From Anisus vortex (taxonomy: Eukaryota > Mollusca > Gastropoda > Planorbidae), in NCBI GenBank assembly GCA_949126835.1, contig CASBPS010000192.1:74501-138500 (forward strand): a stretch of 64,000 nucleotides of DNA, in the 5' to 3' direction. The notes beneath the pieces are model-generated. The model saw nothing but the letters and a program-made list of their open reading frames with translations, had not been told where the DNA came from and ran no database searches. The stretch's first letter is position 1. Each line of letters starts with the position of its first letter. The translations under genes and the position numbers were made by a program. This document shows, piece by piece, positions 37,214-49,346 of the stretch.

Positions 37214-39514
37214 GCAGATTTGTGGTAATGCTGCTTCTGTTCTGGCCGTACAACGACTTGAATAGCAGATTTGTGGTTTTGGCTTCTATTTTCGCCGTAA
37301 TACAGCAGATTTGTGGTTTTGGCTTCTCTACTGGCCGTACAAAAGCAGATTTGTGGTTTTGGCTTCTCCAGAAACCGTACAACGACTTGAAAAGCAGATT
37401 TCTGGTTTTGGCTCCTTTTCTGGCCGTACAACAGCAGATTTGTGGTTTTGGCTTTTCCACAATCCGTACAACGTCTTGAATAGCAGATTTCTGGTTTTGG
37501 CTCCTTTTCTGGCCGTACAAAAGCAGATTTGTGGTTTTGGCTTTTCCACAATCCGTACAACGACTTGAATAGCAGATTTCTAGTTTTGGCTTCTTTTCTG
37601 GCCGTACAAGGACTTAAAACGCAGATTTGTTGTTTTGGCTTCTCCACAAATTGTACAACGACTTGACTAGCAGATTTGTGGTAATGGTGCTTCTGTACTG
37701 GCCTTACAACGACTTGAATAGCAGATTTGTGGTTTTGGCTTCTCTTTTCGCCTTAATACAGCAGATTTGTGGTTTTGGCTTCTCTACTGGACGTACAAAG
37801 GCAGATTTGTGGTTTTGGCTTCTCCAGAAACCGTACAACAACTTGAAAAGCAGATTTCTGGTTTTGGCTCCTTTTCTGGCCGTACAAAAGCAGATTTGTG
37901 GTTTTAGCTTTTCCACAATCCGTACAACGACTTGAATAGCAGATTTCTTGTTTTGGCTTTTTTTCTGGCCGTAAAACAGCAGATTTATGGTTTTGGCTCT
38001 CTCCACAAACCGTACAACGACTTGACTAGCAGATTTGTGGTAATGCTGCTTCTGTTCTGGCCGTACAACGACTTGAATAGCAGATTTGTGGTTTTGGCTT
38101 CTATTTTCGCCGTAATACAGCAGATTTGTGGTTTTGGCTTCTCTACTGGCCGTACAAAAGCAGATTTGTGGTTTTGGCTTCTCCAGAAACCGTACAACGA
38201 CTTAAAAAGCAGATTTCTAGTTTTGGCTCCTTTTCTGGCCGTACAAAAGCAGATTTGTGGTTTTGGCTTTTCCACAATCCGTACAACGACTTGAATAGCA
38301 GATTTCTTGTTTTGGCTTCTTTTCTGGCCGTAAAACAGCAGATTTGTGGTTTTGGTTTTTCCACAATCCGTACAACGACTTCAATAGCAGATTTCTAGTT
38401 TTGGCTTCTTTTCTGGCCGTACAAGGACTTAAAACGCAGATTTGTAGTTTTGGCTTCTCCACAAACCGTACAACGACTTGACTAGCAGATTTGTGGTAAT
38501 GGTGCTTCTGTTCTGGCCGTACAACGACTTGAATAGCAGATTTGTGGTTTTGGCTTCTCTTTTCTCCGTAATACAGCAGATTTGTGGTTTTGGCTTCTCT
38601 ACTGGCCGTACAAAAGCAGATTTGTGGTTTTAGCTTTTCCACAATCCGTACAACGACTTGAATAGCAGATTTGTGGTAATGCTGCTTCTGTTCTGGCCGT
38701 ACAACGACTTGAATAGCAGATTTGTGGTTTTGGCTTCTCTTTTCGCCGTAATACAGCAGATTTGTGGTTTTGGCTTCTCTAATGGCCGTACAAAAGCAGA
38801 TTTGTGGTTTTGGCTTCTCCAGAAACCGTACAACGACTTGAAAAGCAGATTTCTGGTTTTGGCTCCTTTTCTAGCCGTACAGAAGCAGATTTGTGGTTTT
38901 GGCTTTTCCACAATCCGTACAACGTTCTGAATAGCAGATTTCTTGTTTTGGCTTCTTTTCTGGCCGTAAAACAGCAGATTTGTGGTTTTGGCTTCTCCAG
39001 AAACCGTACAACGACTTGAAAAGCAGATTTCTGGTTTTGGCTCCTTTTCTGGCCGTACAAAAGCAGATTTGTGGTTTTGGCTTTTCCACAATCCGTACAA
39101 CGACTTGAATAGCAGATTTCTAGTTTTGGCTTCTTTTCTGGCCGTACATGGACTTAAAACGCAGATTTGATGTTTTGGCTTCTCCACAAACCGTACAACG
39201 ACTTGACTAGCAGATTTGTGGTAATGGTGCTTCTGTTCTGGCCGTACAACGACTTGAATAGCAGATTTGTGGTTTTGGCTTCTCTTTTCGCCGTAATACA
39301 GCAGATTTTTGGTTTTGGCTTCTCTACTGGCCGTACAAAAGCAGATTTGTGGTTTTGGCTTCTCCAGAAACCGAATAACGACTTGAAAAGCAGATTTCTG
39401 GTTTTGGCTCCTTTTCTGGCCGTACAAAAGCAGATTTGTGGTTTTGGCTTTTCCACAATCCGTACAACGTCTTGAATAGCAGATTTCTTGTATTGGCTTC
39501 TTTTCTGGCCGTAA
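37206..39514 (+). repeat. 3268-bp-offset HOR copy
   Basis: Matches 40474-42782 from the truncated monomer to the chimeric monomer at 39479. One clear difference is GGCTCC near 39408 against GGCCCC near 42676. Confidence 0.85.
37289..39514 (+). repeat. Long-range copy of 18633-20858 (offset 18656)
   Basis: About 2.2 kb in register with 18633-20858. It ends in the chimeric monomer 39479-39518, where CCGTAACACA replaces CCGTAAAACA. It also belongs to the 3268-bp family (40557-42782). Confidence 0.85.
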
Positions 39515-39518
39515 CACA
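39479..39518 (+). repeat. Chimeric 40-bp monomer (CTTGTATTGG joined to CCGTAACACA)
   Basis: The left side is the CTTGTATTGG subtype of the 20823 type; the right side is the CCGTAACACA end normally on GAGGATTTG monomers (for example 1222-1261). It is followed by the TTTATGG 50-mer. The switch lies in CTGGCCGTAA or the bases just before it. Confidence 0.82.
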
Positions 39519-39743
39519 GCAGATTTATGGTTTTGGCTCTCTCCACAAACCGTACAACGACATGAATAGCAGATTTCTAGTTTTGGCTTCTTTTCTGGCC
39601 GTACAAAAACTTAAAAAGCAGATTTGTTGTTTTGGCTTCTCCACAAACCGTACAACGACTTGACTAGCAGATTTGTGGTAATGGTGCTTCTGTTCTGGCA
39701 GTACAACGACTTGAATAGCAGATTTGTGGTTTTGGCTTCTCTT

Positions 39744-41469
39744 TTCGCCGTAATACAGCAGATTTGTGGTTTTGGCTTCTCTACTGGCCGTACAAAAGCA
39801 GATTTGTGGTTTTGGCTTCTCCAGAAACCGTACAACGACTTGAAAAGCAGATTTCTGGTTTTGGCTCCTTTTCTGGCCGTACAACAGCAGATTTGTGGTT
39901 TTGGCTTTTCCACAATCCGTACAACGTCTTGAATAGCAGATTTCTGGTTTTGGCTCCTTTTCTGGCCGTACAAAAGCAGATTTGTGGTTTTGGCTTTTCC
40001 ACAATCCGTACAACGACTTGAATAGCAGATTTCTAGTTTTGGCTTCTTTTCTGGCCGTACAAGGACTTAAAACGCAGATTTGTTGTTTTGGCTTCTCCAC
40101 AAATTGTACAACGACTTGACTAGCAGATTTGTGGTAATGGTGCTTCTGTACTGGCCTTACAACGACTTGAATAGCAGATTTGTGGTTTTGGCTTCTCTTT
40201 TCGCCTTAATACAGCAGATTTGTGGTTTTGGCTTCTCTACTGGACGTACAAAGGCAGATTTGTGGTTTTGGCTTCTCCAGAAACCGTACAACAACTTGAA
40301 AAGCAGATTTCTGGTTTTGGCTCCTTTTCTGGCCGTACAAAAGCAGATTTGTGGTTTTAGCTTTTCCACAATCCGTACAACGACTTGAATAGCAGATTTC
40401 TTGTTTTGGCTTTTTTTCTGGCCGTAAAACAGCAGATTTATGGTTTTGGCTCTCTCCACAAACCGTACAACGACTTGACTAGCAGATTTGTGGTAATGCT
40501 GCTTCTGTTCTGGCCGTACAACGACTTGAATAGCAGATTTGTGGTTTTGGCTTCTATTTTCGCCGTAATACAGCAGATTTGTGGTTTTGGCTTCTCTACT
40601 GGCCGTACAAAAGCAGATTTGTGGTTTTGGCTTCTCCAGAAACCGTACAACGACTTGAAAAGCAGATTTCTGGTTTTGGCTCCTTTTCTGGCCGTACAAC
40701 AGCAGATTTGTGGTTTTGGCTTTTCCACAATCCGTACAACGTCTTGAATAGCAGATTTCTGGTTTTGGCTCCTTTTCTGGCCGTACAAAAGCAGATTTGT
40801 GGTTTTGGCTTTTCCACAATCCGTACAACGACTTGAATAGCAGATTTCTAGTTTTGGCTTCTTTTCTGGCCGTACAAGGACTTAAAACGCAGATTTGTTG
40901 TTTTGGCTTCTCCACAAATTGTACAACGACTTGACTAGCAGATTTGTGGTAATGGTGCTTCTGTACTGGCCTTACAACGACTTGAATAGCAGATTTGTGG
41001 TTTTGGCTTCTCTTTTCGCCTTAATACAGCAGATTTGTGGTTTTGGCTTCTCTACTGGACGTACAAAGGCAGATTTGTGGTTTTGGCTTCTCCAGAAACC
41101 GTACAACAACTTGAAAAGCAGATTTCTGGTTTTGGCTCCTTTTCTGGCCGTACAAAAGCAGATTTGTGGTTTTAGCTTTTCCACAATCCGTACAACGACT
41201 TGAATAGCAGATTTCTTGTTTTGGCTTTTTTTCTGGCCGTAAAACAGCAGATTTATGGTTTTGGCTCTCTCCACAAACCGTACAACGACTTGACTAGCAG
41301 ATTTGTGGTAATGCTGCTTCTGTTCTGGCCGTACAACGACTTGAATAGCAGATTTGTGGTTTTGGCTTCTATTTTCGCCGTAATACAGCAGATTTGTGGT
41401 TTTGGCTTCTCTACTGGCCGTACAAAAGCAGATTTGTGGTTTTGGCTTCTCCAGAAACCGTACAACGAC
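39744..41469 (+). repeat. 815-bp tandem HOR pair
   Basis: 39744-40654 matches 40559-41469. The match starts after CTTTTCGCC/CTATTTTCGCC and ends at ACTTGAAAAG/ACTTAAAAAG. Modules of 457 and 358 bp make up the unit. Confidence 0.82.
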
Positions 41470-42894
41470 TTAAAAAGCAGATTTCTAGTTTTGGCTCCTT
41501 TTCTGGCCGTACAAAAGCAGATTTGTGGTTTTGGCTTTTCCACAATCCGTACAACGACTTGAATAGCAGATTTCTTGTTTTGGCTTCTTTTCTGGCCGTA
41601 AAACAGCAGATTTGTGGTTTTGGTTTTTCCACAATCCGTACAACGACTTCAATAGCAGATTTCTAGTTTTGGCTTCTTTTCTGGCCGTACAAGGACTTAA
41701 AACGCAGATTTGTAGTTTTGGCTTCTCCACAAACCGTACAACGACTTGACTAGCAGATTTGTGGTAATGGTGCTTCTGTTCTGGCCGTACAACGACTTGA
41801 ATAGCAGATTTGTGGTTTTGGCTTCTCTTTTCTCCGTAATACAGCAGATTTGTGGTTTTGGCTTCTCTACTGGCCGTACAAAAGCAGATTTGTGGTTTTA
41901 GCTTTTCCACAATCCGTACAACGACTTGAATAGCAGATTTGTGGTAATGCTGCTTCTGTTCTGGCCGTACAACGACTTGAATAGCAGATTTGTGGTTTTG
42001 GCTTCTCTTTTCGCCGTAATACAGCAGATTTGTGGTTTTGGCTTCTCTAATGGCCGTACAAAAGCAGATTTGTGGTTTTGGCTTCTCCAGAAACCGTACA
42101 ACGACTTGAAAAGCAGATTTCTGGTTTTGGCTCCTTTTCTAGCCGTACAGAAGCAGATTTGTGGTTTTGGCTTTTCCACAATCCGTACAACGTTCTGAAT
42201 AGCAGATTTCTTGTTTTGGCTTCTTTTCTGGCCGTAAAACAGCAGATTTGTGGTTTTGGCTTCTCCAGAAACCGTACAACGACTTGAAAAGCAGATTTCT
42301 GGTTTTGGCTCCTTTTCTGGCCGTACAAAAGCAGATTTGTGGTTTTGGCTTTTCCACAATCCGTACAACGACTTGAATAGCAGATTTCTAGTTTTGGCTT
42401 CTTTTCTGGCCGTACATGGACTTAAAACGCAGATTTGATGTTTTGGCTTCTCCACAAACCGTACAACGACTTGACTAGCAGATTTGTGGTAATGGTGCTT
42501 CTGTTCTGGCCGTACAACGACTTGAATAGCAGATTTGTGGTTTTGGCTTCTCTTTTCGCCGTAATACAGCAGATTTTTGGTTTTGGCTTCTCTACTGGCC
42601 GTACAAAAGCAGATTTGTGGTTTTGGCTTCTCCAGAAACCGAATAACGACTTGAAAAGCAGATTTCTGGTTTTGGCCCCTTTTCTGGCCGTACAAAAGCA
42701 GATTTGTGGTTTTGGCTTTTCCACAATCCGTACAACGTCTTGAATAGCAGATTTCTTGTATTGGCTTCTTTTCTGGCCGTAAAACAGCAGATTTGTGGTT
42801 TTGGCTTCTCCAGAAACTGTACAACGACTTGAAAAGCAGATTTCTGGTTTTGGCTCCTTTTCTGGCCGTACGAAAGCAGATTTGTGGTTTTGGT
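40362..42894 (+). repeat. 2533-bp tandem duplication, copy 1
   Basis: Recurs from 42895, with similarity continuing to 42933/45466. The copies share the rare GGCCCCTTTT (42676/45209) and CCGTACAGAAGC (near 42143/44676); I saw no difference between them by eye. The minus strand includes the longest open frame of the window, rejected as a gene. Confidence 0.88.
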
Positions 42895-45466
42895 TTTTCC
42901 ACAATCCGTACAACGACTTGAATAGCAGATTTCTTGTTTTGGCTTTTTTTCTGGCCGTAAAACAGCAGATTTATGGTTTTGGCTCTCTCCACAAACCGTA
43001 CAACGACTTGACTAGCAGATTTGTGGTAATGCTGCTTCTGTTCTGGCCGTACAACGACTTGAATAGCAGATTTGTGGTTTTGGCTTCTATTTTCGCCGTA
43101 ATACAGCAGATTTGTGGTTTTGGCTTCTCTACTGGCCGTACAAAAGCAGATTTGTGGTTTTGGCTTCTCCAGAAACCGTACAACGACTTGAAAAGCAGAT
43201 TTCTGGTTTTGGCTCCTTTTCTGGCCGTACAACAGCAGATTTGTGGTTTTGGCTTTTCCACAATCCGTACAACGTCTTGAATAGCAGATTTCTGGTTTTG
43301 GCTCCTTTTCTGGCCGTACAAAAGCAGATTTGTGGTTTTGGCTTTTCCACAATCCGTACAACGACTTGAATAGCAGATTTCTAGTTTTGGCTTCTTTTCT
43401 GGCCGTACAAGGACTTAAAACGCAGATTTGTTGTTTTGGCTTCTCCACAAATTGTACAACGACTTGACTAGCAGATTTGTGGTAATGGTGCTTCTGTACT
43501 GGCCTTACAACGACTTGAATAGCAGATTTGTGGTTTTGGCTTCTCTTTTCGCCTTAATACAGCAGATTTGTGGTTTTGGCTTCTCTACTGGACGTACAAA
43601 GGCAGATTTGTGGTTTTGGCTTCTCCAGAAACCGTACAACAACTTGAAAAGCAGATTTCTGGTTTTGGCTCCTTTTCTGGCCGTACAAAAGCAGATTTGT
43701 GGTTTTAGCTTTTCCACAATCCGTACAACGACTTGAATAGCAGATTTCTTGTTTTGGCTTTTTTTCTGGCCGTAAAACAGCAGATTTATGGTTTTGGCTC
43801 TCTCCACAAACCGTACAACGACTTGACTAGCAGATTTGTGGTAATGCTGCTTCTGTTCTGGCCGTACAACGACTTGAATAGCAGATTTGTGGTTTTGGCT
43901 TCTATTTTCGCCGTAATACAGCAGATTTGTGGTTTTGGCTTCTCTACTGGCCGTACAAAAGCAGATTTGTGGTTTTGGCTTCTCCAGAAACCGTACAACG
44001 ACTTAAAAAGCAGATTTCTAGTTTTGGCTCCTTTTCTGGCCGTACAAAAGCAGATTTGTGGTTTTGGCTTTTCCACAATCCGTACAACGACTTGAATAGC
44101 AGATTTCTTGTTTTGGCTTCTTTTCTGGCCGTAAAACAGCAGATTTGTGGTTTTGGTTTTTCCACAATCCGTACAACGACTTCAATAGCAGATTTCTAGT
44201 TTTGGCTTCTTTTCTGGCCGTACAAGGACTTAAAACGCAGATTTGTAGTTTTGGCTTCTCCACAAACCGTACAACGACTTGACTAGCAGATTTGTGGTAA
44301 TGGTGCTTCTGTTCTGGCCGTACAACGACTTGAATAGCAGATTTGTGGTTTTGGCTTCTCTTTTCTCCGTAATACAGCAGATTTGTGGTTTTGGCTTCTC
44401 TACTGGCCGTACAAAAGCAGATTTGTGGTTTTAGCTTTTCCACAATCCGTACAACGACTTGAATAGCAGATTTGTGGTAATGCTGCTTCTGTTCTGGCCG
44501 TACAACGACTTGAATAGCAGATTTGTGGTTTTGGCTTCTCTTTTCGCCGTAATACAGCAGATTTGTGGTTTTGGCTTCTCTAATGGCCGTACAAAAGCAG
44601 ATTTGTGGTTTTGGCTTCTCCAGAAACCGTACAACGACTTGAAAAGCAGATTTCTGGTTTTGGCTCCTTTTCTAGCCGTACAGAAGCAGATTTGTGGTTT
44701 TGGCTTTTCCACAATCCGTACAACGTTCTGAATAGCAGATTTCTTGTTTTGGCTTCTTTTCTGGCCGTAAAACAGCAGATTTGTGGTTTTGGCTTCTCCA
44801 GAAACCGTACAACGACTTGAAAAGCAGATTTCTGGTTTTGGCTCCTTTTCTGGCCGTACAAAAGCAGATTTGTGGTTTTGGCTTTTCCACAATCCGTACA
44901 ACGACTTGAATAGCAGATTTCTAGTTTTGGCTTCTTTTCTGGCCGTACATGGACTTAAAACGCAGATTTGATGTTTTGGCTTCTCCACAAACCGTACAAC
45001 GACTTGACTAGCAGATTTGTGGTAATGGTGCTTCTGTTCTGGCCGTACAACGACTTGAATAGCAGATTTGTGGTTTTGGCTTCTCTTTTCGCCGTAATAC
45101 AGCAGATTTTTGGTTTTGGCTTCTCTACTGGCCGTACAAAAGCAGATTTGTGGTTTTGGCTTCTCCAGAAACCGAATAACGACTTGAAAAGCAGATTTCT
45201 GGTTTTGGCCCCTTTTCTGGCCGTACAAAAGCAGATTTGTGGTTTTGGCTTTTCCACAATCCGTACAACGTCTTGAATAGCAGATTTCTTGTATTGGCTT
45301 CTTTTCTGGCCGTAAAACAGCAGATTTGTGGTTTTGGCTTCTCCAGAAACTGTACAACGACTTGAAAAGCAGATTTCTGGTTTTGGCTCCTTTTCTGGCC
45401 GTACGAAAGCAGATTTGTGGTTTTGGTTTTTCCACAATCCGTACAACGACTTGAATAGCAGATTTC
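42895..45466 (+). repeat. 2533-bp tandem duplication, copy 2 plus carry-over
   Basis: Second copy, ending where CTTG/CTAG monomers differ at 42934/45467. It leads straight into the B2 transition. Confidence 0.88.
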
Positions 45467-46278
45467 TAGTTTTGGCTTCTTTTCTGGCCGTACAAGGACT
45501 TAAAACGCAGATTTGTTGTTTTGGCTTCTCCACAAACCGTACAACGACTTGACTAGCAGATTTGTGGTAATGGTGCTTCTGTTCTGGCCGTACAACGACT
45601 TGAATAGCAGATTTGTGGTTTTGGCTTCTCTTTTCGCCGTAATACAGCAGATTTGTGGTTTTGGCTTCTCTACTGGCCGTACAAAAGCAGATTTGTGGTT
45701 TTGGCTTCTCCAGAAACCGTACAACGACTTGAAAAGCAGATTTCTTGTTTTGGCTTATTTTCTGGCCGTAAAACAGCAGATTTGTTGTTTTGGCTTCTCT
45801 ACTGGCCGTACAAAAGCAGATTTGTGGTTTTGGCGTTTCCACAGTCCGTACAACGACTTGAATAGCAGATTTCTTGTTTTGGCTCCTTTTCTGGCCGTAC
45901 AACGACTTGAAAAGAGGATTTGTGGTTTTGGCTTTTCCACAATCCGTACAACGACTTGAATAGCAGATTTCTAGTTTTGGCTTCTTTTCTGGCCGTACAA
46001 GGACTTAAAACGCAGATTTGTTGTTTTGGCTTCTCCACAAATTGTACAACGACTTGACTAGCAGATTTGTGGTAATGGTGCTTCTGTTCTGGCCTTACAA
46101 CGACTTGAATAGCAGATTTGTGGTTTTGGCTTCTCTTTTCGCCTTAATACAGCAGATTTGTGGTTTTGGCTTCTCTACTGGACGTACAAAGGCAGATTTG
46201 TGGTTTTGGCTTCTCCAGAAACCGTACAACAACTTGAAAAGCAGATTTCTGGTTTTGGCTCCTTTTCTGGCCGTACAA
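43089..46278 (+). repeat. A-to-B transition segment, copy 2
   Basis: Copy of 18632-21821. Differences include GGCCCCTTTT near 45209 (also in its 2533-bp neighbour near 42676) and ACGACTTGAATAG near 44093 against ACGTCTTGAATAG. Its presence shows that the A/B boundary itself was duplicated. Confidence 0.88.
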
Positions 46279-47193
46279 CGACTTGAAAAGAGGATTTGTG
46301 GTTTTGGCTTTTCCACAATCCGTACAACGACTTGAATAGCAGATTTCTAGTTTTGGCTTCTTTTCTGGCCGTACAAGGACTTAAAACGCAGATTTGTTGT
46401 TTTGGCTTCTCCACAAATTGTACAACGACTTGACTAGCAGATTTGTGGTAATGGTGCTTCTGTTCTGGCCTTACAACGACTTGAATAGCAGATTTGTGGT
46501 TTTGGCTTCTCTTTTCGCCTTAATACAGCAGATTTGTGGTTTTGGCTTCTCTACTGGACGTACAAAGGCAGATTTGTGGTTTTGGCTTCTCCAGAAACCG
46601 TACAACAACTTGAAAAGCAGATTTCTGGTTTTGGCTCCTTTTCTGGCCGTACAAAAGCAGATTTGTGGTTTTGGCTTTTCCACAATCCGTACAACGTTCT
46701 GAATAGCAGATTTCTTGTTTTGGCTTCTTTTCTGGCCGTAAAACAGCAGATTTGTGGTTTTGGCTTCTCCAGAAACCGTACAACGACTTGAAAAGCAGAT
46801 TTCTGGTTTTGGCTCCTTTTCTGGCCGTACAAAAGCAGATTTGTGGTTTTGGCTTTTCCAGAATATGTACAAAGACTTGAATAGCAGATTTCTAGTTTTG
46901 GCTTCTTTTCTGGCCGTACATGGACTTAAAACGCAGATTTGATGTTTTGGCTTCTCCACAAACCGTACAACGTCTTGACTAGCAGATGTGTGGTAATGGT
47001 GCTTCTGTTCTGGCCGTACAACGACTTGAATAGCAGATTTGTGGTTTTGGCTTCTCTTTTCGCCGTAATACAGCAGATTTGTGGTTTTGGCTTCTCTACT
47101 GGCCGTACAAAAGCAGATTTGTGGTTTTGGCTTCTCCAGAAACCGTACAACGACTTGAAAAGCAGATTTCTGGTTTTGGCTCCTTTTCTGACC
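45223..47193 (+). repeat. 1971-bp tandem HOR unit, copy 1
   Basis: Recurs from 47194, with similarity to 47375/49346. Shared GGCTTATTTTCTGG near 45754/47725. Private CAGATGTGTGG near 46986 in this copy. Confidence 0.87.
46012..46387 (+). repeat. 376-bp HOR: first unit in domain B2
   Basis: One complete eight-monomer unit plus a partial second. It directly follows the copied A-to-B transition; the equivalent position in B1 (21555 onward) has only a partial unit, so B2 has one unit more. Confidence 0.88.
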
Positions 47194-49346
47194 GTACAAA
47201 AGCAGATTTGTGGTTTTGGCTTTTCCACAATCCGTACAACGTCTTGAATAGCAGATTTCTTGTATTGGCTTCTTTTCTGGCCGTAAAACAGCAGATTTGT
47301 GGTTTTGGCTTCTCCAGAAACTGTACAACGACTTGAAAAGCAGATTTCTGGTTTTGGCTCCTTTTCTGGCCGTACGAAAGCAGATTTGTGGTTTTGGTTT
47401 TTCCACAATCCGTACAACGACTTGAATAGCAGATTTCTAGTTTTGGCTTCTTTTCTGGCCGTACAAGGACTTAAAACGCAGATTTGTTGTTTTGGCTTCT
47501 CCACAAACCGTACAACGACTTGACTAGCAGATTTGTGGTAATGGTGCTTCTGTTCTGGCCGTACAACGACTTGAATAGCAGATTTGTGGTTTTGGCTTCT
47601 CTTTTCGCCGTAATACAGCAGATTTGTGGTTTTGGCTTCTCTACTGGCCGTACAAAAGCAGATTTGTGGTTTTGGCTTCTCCAGAAACCGTACAACGACT
47701 TGAAAAGCAGATTTCTTGTTTTGGCTTATTTTCTGGCCGTAAAACAGCAGATTTGTTGTTTTGGCTTCTCTACTGGCCGTACAAAAGCAGATTTGTGGTT
47801 TTGGCGTTTCCACAGTCCGTACAACGACTTGAATAGCAGATTTCTTGTTTTGGCTCCTTTTCTGGCCGTACAACGACTTGAAAAGAGGATTTGTGGTTTT
47901 GGCTTTTCCACAATCCGTACAACGACTTGAATAGCAGATTTCTAGTTTTGGCTTCTTTTCTGGCCGTACAAGGACTTAAAACGCAGATTTGTTGTTTTGG
48001 CTTCTCCACAAATTGTACAACGACTTGACTAGCAGATTTGTGGTAATGGTGCTTCTGTTCTGGCCTTACAACGACTTGAATAGCAGATTTGTGGTTTTGG
48101 CTTCTCTTTTCGCCTTAATACAGCAGATTTGTGGTTTTGGCTTCTCTACTGGACGTACAAAGGCAGATTTGTGGTTTTGGCTTCTCCAGAAACCGTACAA
48201 CAACTTGAAAAGCAGATTTCTGGTTTTGGCTCCTTTTCTGGCCGTACAACGACTTGAAAAGAGGATTTGTGGTTTTGGCTTTTCCACAATCCGTACAACG
48301 ACTTGATTAGCAGATTTCTAGTTTTGGCTTCTTTTCTGGCCGTACAAGGACTTAAAACGCAGATTTGTTGTTTTGGCTTCTCCACAAATTGTACAACGAC
48401 TTGACTAGCAGATTTGTGGTAATGGTGCTTCTGTTCTGGCCTTACAACGACTTGAATAGCAGATTTGTGGTTTTGGCTTCTCTTTTCGCCTTAATACAGC
48501 AGATTTGTGGTTTTGGCTTCTCTACTGGACGTACAAAGGCAGATTTGTGGTTTTGGCTTCTCCAGAAACCGTACAACAACTTGAAAAGCAGATTTCTGGT
48601 TTTGGCTCCTTTTCTGGCCGTACAAAAGCAGATTTGTGGTTTTGGCTTTTCCACAATCCGTACAACGTTCTGAATAGCAGATTTCTTGTTTTGGCTTCTT
48701 TTCTGGCCGTAAAACAGCAGATTTGTGGTTTTGGCTTCTCCAGAAACCGTACAACGACTTGAAAAGCAGATTTCTGGTTTTGGCTCCTTTTCTGGCCGTA
48801 CAAAAGCAGATTTGTGGTTTTGGCTTTTCCAGAATATGTACAAAGACTTGAATAGCAGATTTCTAGTTTTGGCTTCTTTTCTGGCCGTACATGGACTTAA
48901 AACGCAGATTTGATGTTTTGGCTTCTCCACAAACCGTACAACGTCTTGACTAGCAGATTTGTGGTAATGGTGCTTCTGTTCTGGCCGTACAACGACTTGA
49001 ATAGCAGATTTGTGGTTTTGGCTTCTCTTTTCGCCGTAATACAGCAGATTTGTGGTTTTGGCTTCTCTACTGGCCGTACAAAAGCAGATTTGTGGTTTTG
49101 GCTTCTCCAGAAACCGTACAACGACTTGAAAAGCAGATTTCTGGTTTTGGCTCCTTTTCTGACCGTACAAAAGCAGATTTGTGGTTTTGGCTTTTCCACA
49201 ATCCGTACAACGTCTTGAATAGCAGATTTCTTGTATTGGCTTCTTTTCTGGCCGTAAAACAGCAGATTTGTGGTTTTGGCTTCTCCAGAAACTGTACAAC
49301 GACTTGAAAAGCAGATTTCTGGTTTTGGCTCCTTTTCTGGCCGTAC
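47194..49346 (+). repeat. 1971-bp tandem HOR unit, copy 2 plus carry-over
   Basis: Second copy, ending at CCGTACGAAAGC/CCGTACAAAAGC. Part of it (47735 on) also aligns to 52404 onward at offset 4669. Confidence 0.87.
47983..48358 (+). repeat. 376-bp HOR: one full unit plus partial
   Basis: 1971-bp copy of the 46012 unit, with a private ACTTGATTAGCAG near 48302. Confidence 0.88.

Larger units (their letters stand above)
36400..45222 (+). repeat. HOR domain A2
   Basis: A-type sequence returns here. It begins with a segment matching 7163-7753 (offset 29237), passes through two rearranged monomers (36949-36997 and 37187-37213), then shows the 3268, 815 and 2533-bp HOR offsets. TTTATGG 50-mers occur from about 37.98 to 43.8 kb. 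Its final part repeats the A1-end/B1-start transition. Confidence 0.8.

Noticed and set aside
41898..43448. 516-codon open reading frame on the minus strand
   Set aside because: It starts at GTG, repeats the three frame-shifted peptides of the satellite monomer, and exists because the minus strand of core monomers lacks stops. The same is true of the 371-codon frame at 36405-37520, the 334-codon frames near 20, 29 and 45 kb and the 331-codon frame at 62395-63390.
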